DNA of 9,824 nt, from the NCBI GenBank assembly GCA_035527455.1, contig DATLAN010000203.1, forward strand, positions 1 to 9,824, given 5' to 3'. The position numbers and the translations under genes are program-made. Numbering within the stretch: position 1 is the stretch's first letter; each line of letters opens with the position of its first letter. The DNA comes from DATLAN01 sp035527455 (lineage in GTDB: Bacteria; Planctomycetota; Planctomycetia; Pirellulales; Thermoguttaceae). Positions 5,882-9,824 of this stretch are shown one piece after another. The notes under the pieces were generated by a model. The model had not been told where the DNA came from. It made no database searches and saw only the letters and a list, made by a program, of their open reading frames with translations.

Positions 5882-6934
5882 ATGACCGACCCACAATGGC
5901 AGGACCTGCTACGCGTGCTCGACGGCCGGCGGCTCGAGGCGTTGCCGGTGGGGCTGATCGTCGATTGTCCCTGGTTGCCCGGTTGGGCGGGCATGTCGAT
6001 CCTCGATTATCTGACCGACGATAAGCTGTGGCTGAAGGCCAATCTCCAAGCCGTGCGGCGATTCCCCGACGTGATGTTCCTGCCCGGCTTCTGGGCCGAA
6101 TACGGCATGTGTACCGAGCCCTCAGCGTTCGGCGGCCGGTGCATCTGGCCGGAGAACGATTTCCCGTTCGCCAAGACGTGTCTGGGCGACTACGCAGATA
6201 TCGCCCGGCTCGCCAAGCCGAACTGCCGGACCGACGGGATGTGTCCGTTTGCGATCAAGCGGCTGAAGCACTGCCGAGAGGAGATCGAGGCGGCCGGGCA
6301 CCGGATTCGCTTCGCCACCTCCCGCGGCCCGATGAACATCGCCACGTACCTGCTGGGCCATACGGAAACCCTCATCGGCGTGAAGACCCATCCCGACGAG
6401 ATCCACGAGCTGCTTCGGATCGTGACCGATTTCATCGTCGATTGGCTCGGGCATCAGGCCGCCGCGTTCGAGTCGATCGACGGGCTGCTGGTGCTCGACG
6501 ACCTGATCGGGTTCCTCGGCGAGAACGATTTCCGGGAGTTCGTCGTTCCCTACTTCAAGCAGATCTGCGATTCGTTGGACGTGAAAGTGAAGGCCCTGCA
6601 CAACGACTGCCACGGCCTGATCACGGCCCGCTATCTGGAGACGATGGGGTTCAATCTGTTCAATTTCAGCTTCGAGCACTCGCTCGACGAGATCCGCCGG
6701 GCGGCCGGCGAGTCGGTCACGCTGCTGGGCAACATCCCGCCGCGCGACGTCCTGGCCCGAGGCACCGCCGATGACGTCCGCCGCAGCGTGGCCGATGCGA
6801 TGGCTTCGGTCGAGGACACCCGCCGCGTGATCCTTTCGGTCGGCGGCGGCACTCCCCCGGACGTGCCCACCGAAAACATCGAGGCCCTCTGCGCGGCGGC
6901 CGGAGAGGTCCGGCTAGCACCAAACGGTTCTTGA
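5882..6934 (+). CDS. Uroporphyrinogen-decarboxylase-superfamily protein (not HemE; methyltransferase-like)
   Basis: The 350-residue product matches the UROD/MtaA/CmuA superfamily, TIM-barrel proteins that include heme-pathway decarboxylase and corrinoid methyltransferases. Marks seen: FGGRCIWPENDFPF near 80-93, LLVLDDLIGF with Asp206-Asp207, LHNDCHG (His240, Asp242, Cys243), FNFSFEHSLDEIRR, GNIPPRDVLARGT (283-295), and the C-terminal LSVGGGTPPDVPTENIEAL. The HemE signature (R-Q-A-G-R near the N-terminus) is missing, so heme synthesis is unlikely. His240 and Cys243 resemble, with an extra Asp between, the H-x-C zinc motif of MtaA-type methyltransferases. Substrate is unknown and no corrinoid protein is nearby. 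The ATG has no clear Shine-Dalgarno sequence. It follows the double-parvulin gene by 33 bases with no terminator between, so co-transcription is plausible. Superfamily is certain, reaction is not. Confidence 0.88.
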   Translation: MTDPQWQDLLRVLDGRRLEALPVGLIVDCPWLPGWAGMSILDYLTDDKLWLKANLQAVRRFPDVMFLPGFWAEYGMCTEPSAFGGRCIWPENDFPFAKTCLGDYADIARLAKPNCRTDGMCPFAIKRLKHCREEIEAAGHRIRFATSRGPMNIATYLLGHTETLIGVKTHPDEIHELLRIVTDFIVDWLGHQAAAFESIDGLLVLDDLIGFLGENDFREFVVPYFKQICDSLDVKVKALHNDCHGLITARYLETMGFNLFNFSFEHSLDEIRRAAGESVTLLGNIPPRDVLARGTADDVRRSVADAMASVEDTRRVILSVGGGTPPDVPTENIEALCAAAGEVRLAPNGS

Positions 6935-6954
6935 TATCGTTGTGGTAAACTCCG

Positions 6955-7030
6955 GGGTGGCACGCCCTGAGGAACGAAGGGCGTGGTACGTCGGGAAAAC
7001 ACGCCCTTCGTTCCTCAGGGCGTGCCACCC
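6955..7030. repeat. Perfect 31-base inverted repeat with nested hairpin arms
   Basis: Arms 6955-6985 and 7000-7030 are exact reverse complements separated by a 14-base spacer. Each arm contains its own hairpin, CACGCCCT-N9-AGGGCGTG (6961-6985 and 7000-7024), bounded by GGGTGG outside on the left and CCACCC on the right. The unit therefore occurs twice in opposite orientation, like a paired REP-type (BIME) or non-coding mobile repeat. It sits between the stops of two convergent genes (6934 and 7068) and is well placed to act as a bidirectional terminator or mRNA 3' stabiliser. The structure is certain. Its being a dispersed element is inferred, because only this copy is in the window. Confidence 0.9.
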
Positions 7031-7067
7031 ACCGTCACATCCCAGGCTTAACGCCAACCGCTTCGTC

Positions 7068-7313
7068 TCATTCGCCTTCGTCCGAGTCGGACAGCGAATT
7101 GAGCCCTTGAGCCAGCACCAGAAAGATCAGGTCGACGGTCCAGAGAATGCCGCATCCCAGCCCGACATATCGCAATACGGCCCCCCCTATATCATCACCC
7201 ATCGCCACCAGTAGAGATGACACCCCCCATATTACGATGATCGCGACCGGGAGCACGAGAATTCCGGCCAGCAGAAGCCTTACGGCCTTTCGGGGAACCA
7301 GTTTCTGACTCAT
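7068..7313 (-). CDS. Small two-helix membrane protein, hypothetical
   Basis: The product is 81 residues: a short basic start (MSQKLVPRKAVR), a hydrophobic helix (13-37), a short loop with Asp40-Asp41, a second hydrophobic helix (50-71) carrying Asp61, and an acidic tail SLSDSDEGE. Charge distribution suggests the N-terminus is inside. The start at 7313 has AGGGAG 4 bases upstream and lies just after a good promoter. A longer frame starting at 7364 would overlap that promoter's -35 box and is rejected. I do not recognise a family. It is divergent from the secreted hydrolase gene and convergent with the methyltransferase-like gene. It could be a small envelope protein, but function is unknown. 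Confidence 0.7.
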   Translation of the reverse strand: MSQKLVPRKAVRLLLAGILVLPVAIIVIWGVSSLLVAMGDDIGGAVLRYVGLGCGILWTVDLIFLVLAQGLNSLSDSDEGE

Positions 7314-7335
7314 AATACTCCCTCTAACCTCTCTA

Positions 7336-7364
7336 ATTTTGCTGACCATCACGCTGGCTGTCAA
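7336..7364 (-). promoter_or_regulatory. Sigma70-like promoter of the 81-residue membrane protein
   Basis: On the minus strand TTGACA (7364-7359) is a perfect -35 box, followed after 17 bases by CAAAAT (7341-7336, 4 of 6). The start would be near 7329, leaving a short leader of about 16 bases that is mostly the AGAGGTTAGAGGGAG ribosome-site region. Confidence 0.6.
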
Positions 7365-7423
7365 GTCACCCGACTACGCCATCTTCCCTGGTACGTCATT
7401 CTTCCAGAATCCCCGGCCGTTTC

Positions 7424-7451
7424 TTGACTCGATCCCCGCAGAGGGCACAAT
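7424..7451 (+). promoter_or_regulatory. Promoter candidate of the secreted hydrolase
   Basis: TTGACT (7424-7429, 5 of 6) and CACAAT (7446-7451, 4 of 6) are 16 bases apart. A start near 7458 gives a leader of about 37 bases, ending in the Shine-Dalgarno sequence AGGAGAGG at 7481-7488, 6 bases before the ATG at 7495. The -10 box is mediocre. Confidence 0.45.
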
Positions 7452-7494
7452 GAACCTGTAGGGCAAGAGGCTTTGGAATAAGGAGAGGCCCACC

Positions 7495-9824
7495 ATGGGT
7501 TGGGTATGCCGGAGATTGAACGGGGGATTGGCAGCGGCCGTTCTCATCGCCGCCGGACTTGCGGCACCCGCTCCCACGGCCCGGGCCGCCGAAGTCGTGC
7601 TCAACGACGGCCGCATCCTCCAGGGGAAACTGGGGATGCTCTCCAGCCTGACCGATCAGCCCTCGGCCCCCGCCGGCGGAGAGATCGGCCCGATCCAACT
7701 GATCGTCATGTTGGACGACGATCTTCGCCGCACCTTCTTTTCCAAACGTCTGGTCCAGGAAGTCCGCCAGGACAATCCCGGCCAGATCCAGGAGAAGTTC
7801 GCCCTCCACCAGCGGGTGCTCCAGGCGGGCCCCGTGGTCAAGAGCGTCGGACCCGCGGTACGCCTCCAGCCGTTCGACGAGTTCGGACGCCGCATCTTCA
7901 CCTTCAACACGGCCGGCGGACCCGTCGACGTCATCCAGGGCATCACCCTGATCACGCCGAAGTGGACCAAGGTCGAGGGCATCTCGCACATCTGGGACAT
8001 GCGAATCGCCACCAGCTCGATCCCGCCGGACGTGTTACGGAAGATCCTCTACAAGCAAATCGACTTGAACGACGTCGAGCAGCGCAAGAAGATCGCCAGC
8101 TTCTTCATCCAAAGCGAGCGCTACGAAGACGCCCGGCAGGAACTCGAGGCCATCGTGAAGGCCTTTCCCGACATGCCCGATCTCAAAGAGGACCTGGTGC
8201 CCACGATTCAGGCGCTCAGACAACTCGGCGCGCAGCGGCTGCTGAGCGAGTTGAGGCTCCGCCGCAGCGCCGGCCAGCACCGGATGGCCTTCGAGAAACT
8301 CCAGGCGTTCCCTTCCGAGGACGTCGCCGGCGAGATCCTCCAGGCGGTCCGCGAGATGATCGAGGAGTACCAGGGCGTCCAGGCCCGGGGCAAGGAGATC
8401 GCCAAGCAAATCAACGCCTTGCTGGCGGAAGTGAAGGACGCCGCGGTCCGCCGGCAGATCGAACCGATCCGCGAGGAGATCTTCGCCGAGTTGAGCATCA
8501 ATACCTTGGACCGCATGGCCGCGCTGCGCCAGAGCCTGACCGACGAGAATCTCCTGCCCGAGGACAAACTTTCCCTGGGCCTGAGCGGTTGGCTGCTGGG
8601 CACCGAATCGGCCACGGTCAAGCTGCCGGTGGCCCTTTCGCTGCATCGCGTCCGCAGTCTGGTCGAACAGTACCTCGACGAACCGGCCAAGATCAACCGG
8701 GAAGCGATCCTCGAGCGGTTGCGTTCCGAGGAAGGTGCCCAGGTCGAGCTGGTCGCCGCGCTGGTCTCCCACATGAAACCTCCACTGGAATCGCCCTCGC
8801 CCGTCTCTCCCCGCGAGCCGGGCCTTTACGAGTTGGAAACCCGCGGGCTGGCCACGCAGCCGCCGGTCCGCTACCTGGTCCAGCTTCCCCCGGAATACGA
8901 CCCGTATCGCTACTACCCGGCGGTCATCACGCTGCACGGAGCCGCCACCACGCCCGCGCAGCAGATCGACTGGTGGGCGGGCGCGTGGACGCCGGGTGGA
9001 TGGCGGGCCGGTCAGGCCACGCGCCAAGGCTACATCGTGATCGCTCCCCAATGGACGGTCGAGCACCAGAAGACCTACAACTACTCCGCCCGCGAACACG
9101 CCGCCGTGTTGGGCAGCCTGCGAGACGCCTGCAAGCGGTTCTCGATCGACACCGACCGCGTGTTCCTAAGCGGTCATTCGATCGGGGGCGACGCCGCCTG
9201 GGACATGGGCCTGGCGCATCCCGATCTCTGGGCGGGCGTGATCCCGATCGTGGCCCGCTCGGACAAGTACTGTGCCCTCTACTGGGAGAACGCCCGAACG
9301 CTGCCCTTCTACTTCGTCGGCGGCGAGATGGACGGCGACAAGATGACGCAAAACGCCCGCGACCTCGACCGCTATCTCACCCGGCACACGTTCAACTGCA
9401 CGATCGTCGAGTATCAAGGCCGGGGGCACGAGCACTATTACGAGGAGGTCCTGCACCTGTTCGAGTGGATGGAGCGATTCCGCCGCGATTTCTTCCCGGT
9501 CGAGTTCACCTGTTCGACGATGCGGCGGTGGGACAATTTCTTCTGGTGGGTCGAGCTGCAGGGGATGCCGGCCCGTTCGATGGTCGATCCGATCGATTGG
9601 CCGCCCGGCCGCGGAAGCCTGCCGCTGGAGGTGACCGGCCGCATCCTGGAGAACAACGGGCTGACCGTCCGCACGGGCGCCGCCTACGCCAGCGTGTGGC
9701 TGGCCCCGGAGATGGTCAACTTCAAGGAGCGGATGAGCATCCTGGTCAACGGCCAGCGGATGAACAACCCCGAGCGGTTCGTCACGCCCGATCTGGAGAC
9801 CCTGCTCGAAGACGTCCGCACCCG
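7495..9824 (+). CDS. Secreted alpha/beta-hydrolase (esterase/peptidase type), 3' end outside window
   Basis: 776 codons are visible and the frame is still open at the right edge. A Sec signal peptide is clear: Arg6-Arg7, hydrophobic core 11-24, and a likely cut after ARA (residue 31). The mature part opens AEVVLNDGRILQGKL, then has a beta-rich region, a helical TPR-like stretch (about 198-230, SERYEDARQELEAIVKAFPD) and a charged helical segment to about 440. The hydrolase domain follows (about 455-670). It has LHGAATTP (oxyanion loop, His481), the nucleophile elbow GHSIGG with Ser562, Asp613 (or Asp615) in GEMDGDKM, and His645 in RGHEHYYEE: a complete apparent triad. An aromatic-rich C-terminal region (FFWWVELQG) continues. 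Substrate is unknown; an ester, peptide or sugar-ester target outside the cytoplasm fits. AGGAGAGG 6 bases before the ATG sets the start. Hydrolase fold is near certain, specific activity open. Confidence 0.9.
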   Translation, partial: MGWVCRRLNGGLAAAVLIAAGLAAPAPTARAAEVVLNDGRILQGKLGMLSSLTDQPSAPAGGEIGPIQLIVMLDDDLRRTFFSKRLVQEVRQDNPGQIQEKFALHQRVLQAGPVVKSVGPAVRLQPFDEFGRRIFTFNTAGGPVDVIQGITLITPKWTKVEGISHIWDMRIATSSIPPDVLRKILYKQIDLNDVEQRKKIASFFIQSERYEDARQELEAIVKAFPDMPDLKEDLVPTIQALRQLGAQRLLSELRLRRSAGQHRMAFEKLQAFPSEDVAGEILQAVREMIEEYQGVQARGKEIAKQINALLAEVKDAAVRRQIEPIREEIFAELSINTLDRMAALRQSLTDENLLPEDKLSLGLSGWLLGTESATVKLPVALSLHRVRSLVEQYLDEPAKINREAILERLRSEEGAQVELVAALVSHMKPPLESPSPVSPREPGLYELETRGLATQPPVRYLVQLPPEYDPYRYYPAVITLHGAATTPAQQIDWWAGAWTPGGWRAGQATRQGYIVIAPQWTVEHQKTYNYSAREHAAVLGSLRDACKRFSIDTDRVFLSGHSIGGDAAWDMGLAHPDLWAGVIPIVARSDKYCALYWENARTLPFYFVGGEMDGDKMTQNARDLDRYLTRHTFNCTIVEYQGRGHEHYYEEVLHLFEWMERFRRDFFPVEFTCSTMRRWDNFFWWVELQGMPARSMVDPIDWPPGRGSLPLEVTGRILENNGLTVRTGAAYASVWLAPEMVNFKERMSILVNGQRMNNPERFVTPDLETLLEDVRT

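Noticed and set aside
3821..5896. 691-residue open frame on the minus strand opposite the double-parvulin gene
   Set aside because: It is the antisense shadow of a clear gene with GC-rich codon thirds. It is rich in Arg, Asp, Val and Leu with no domain pattern, and it would run through the promoter and leader of the plus-strand gene.
5882..6934. Annotation of the UROD-family gene as hemE
   Set aside because: The N-terminal R-Q-A-G-R signature of true uroporphyrinogen decarboxylase is absent, and no other heme genes are nearby.
6942..7214. 90-residue plus-strand open frame across the inverted repeat
   Set aside because: Much of its peptide is the repeat read through in frame (RPEERRAW and SFLRACHP). 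A similar peptide appears on the other strand, as expected from a palindrome rather than a gene. It also overlaps the end of the minus-strand membrane protein.
8035..9099. 354-residue minus-strand open frame opposite the secreted hydrolase
   Set aside because: It is a shadow: the plus strand carries a signal peptide and a full hydrolase triad, while this frame shows only repetitive Asp/Leu/Arg-rich sequence.

Overview
The window looks like chromosomal DNA of a GC-rich planctomycete, most likely close to the Pirellulales. This is inferred from gene style, not from a database search. The signs are a RuvB with the planctomycete-type sensor region, a divergent uroporphyrinogen-decarboxylase-family methyltransferase-like protein, a secreted hydrolase whose mature part opens with a 'VVLNDGR' segment, a TPR-rich protein, a single-domain STAS protein, and a small two-helix membrane protein of a type I recall from planctomycetes. 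I see no phage, plasmid, transposase, CRISPR, tRNA or rRNA features. Gene density is moderate, with several intergenic gaps of 100-350 bases.

Layout. (1) 1-1397, plus: the 3' part of a TPR protein that enters from outside the window. (2) 1424-1804, minus: a STAS-domain protein, convergent with the TPR gene, with its own Shine-Dalgarno sequence and promoter. (3) 1974-3005, minus: ruvB, the Holliday-junction branch-migration motor, read from an extended -10 promoter near 3057-3084. (4) 3352-3603, plus: an 83-residue two-helix membrane protein. (5) 3908-5848, plus: a membrane-anchored protein with two tandem SurA/PrsA-like units, each with a parvulin-like domain that lacks the usual histidines. 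It has a sigma70-like promoter and a Shine-Dalgarno sequence lying in a predicted hairpin loop. (6) 5882-6934, plus: a uroporphyrinogen-decarboxylase-superfamily protein that is not HemE, 33 bases downstream and possibly co-transcribed. (7) 6955-7030: a perfect 31-base inverted repeat whose arms are themselves hairpins, sitting between convergent genes. (8) 7068-7313, minus: an 81-residue two-helix membrane protein. (9) 7495-9824, plus: a large secreted alpha/beta-hydrolase that runs off the right edge. Genes 8 and 9 are divergent and share a 181-base gap with two facing-away promoter candidates.

The genes do not form an obvious single pathway. Themes are cell-envelope or periplasmic protein handling (the double parvulin, the secreted hydrolase and two small membrane proteins), one DNA-recombination housekeeping gene and one putative signalling STAS protein. 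I did not find a convincing new multi-gene system. The most interesting items are the degenerate double parvulin with its hairpin-loop ribosome site, the nested palindrome at 6955-7030, and the STAS protein with tyrosine where the regulatory serine is expected.
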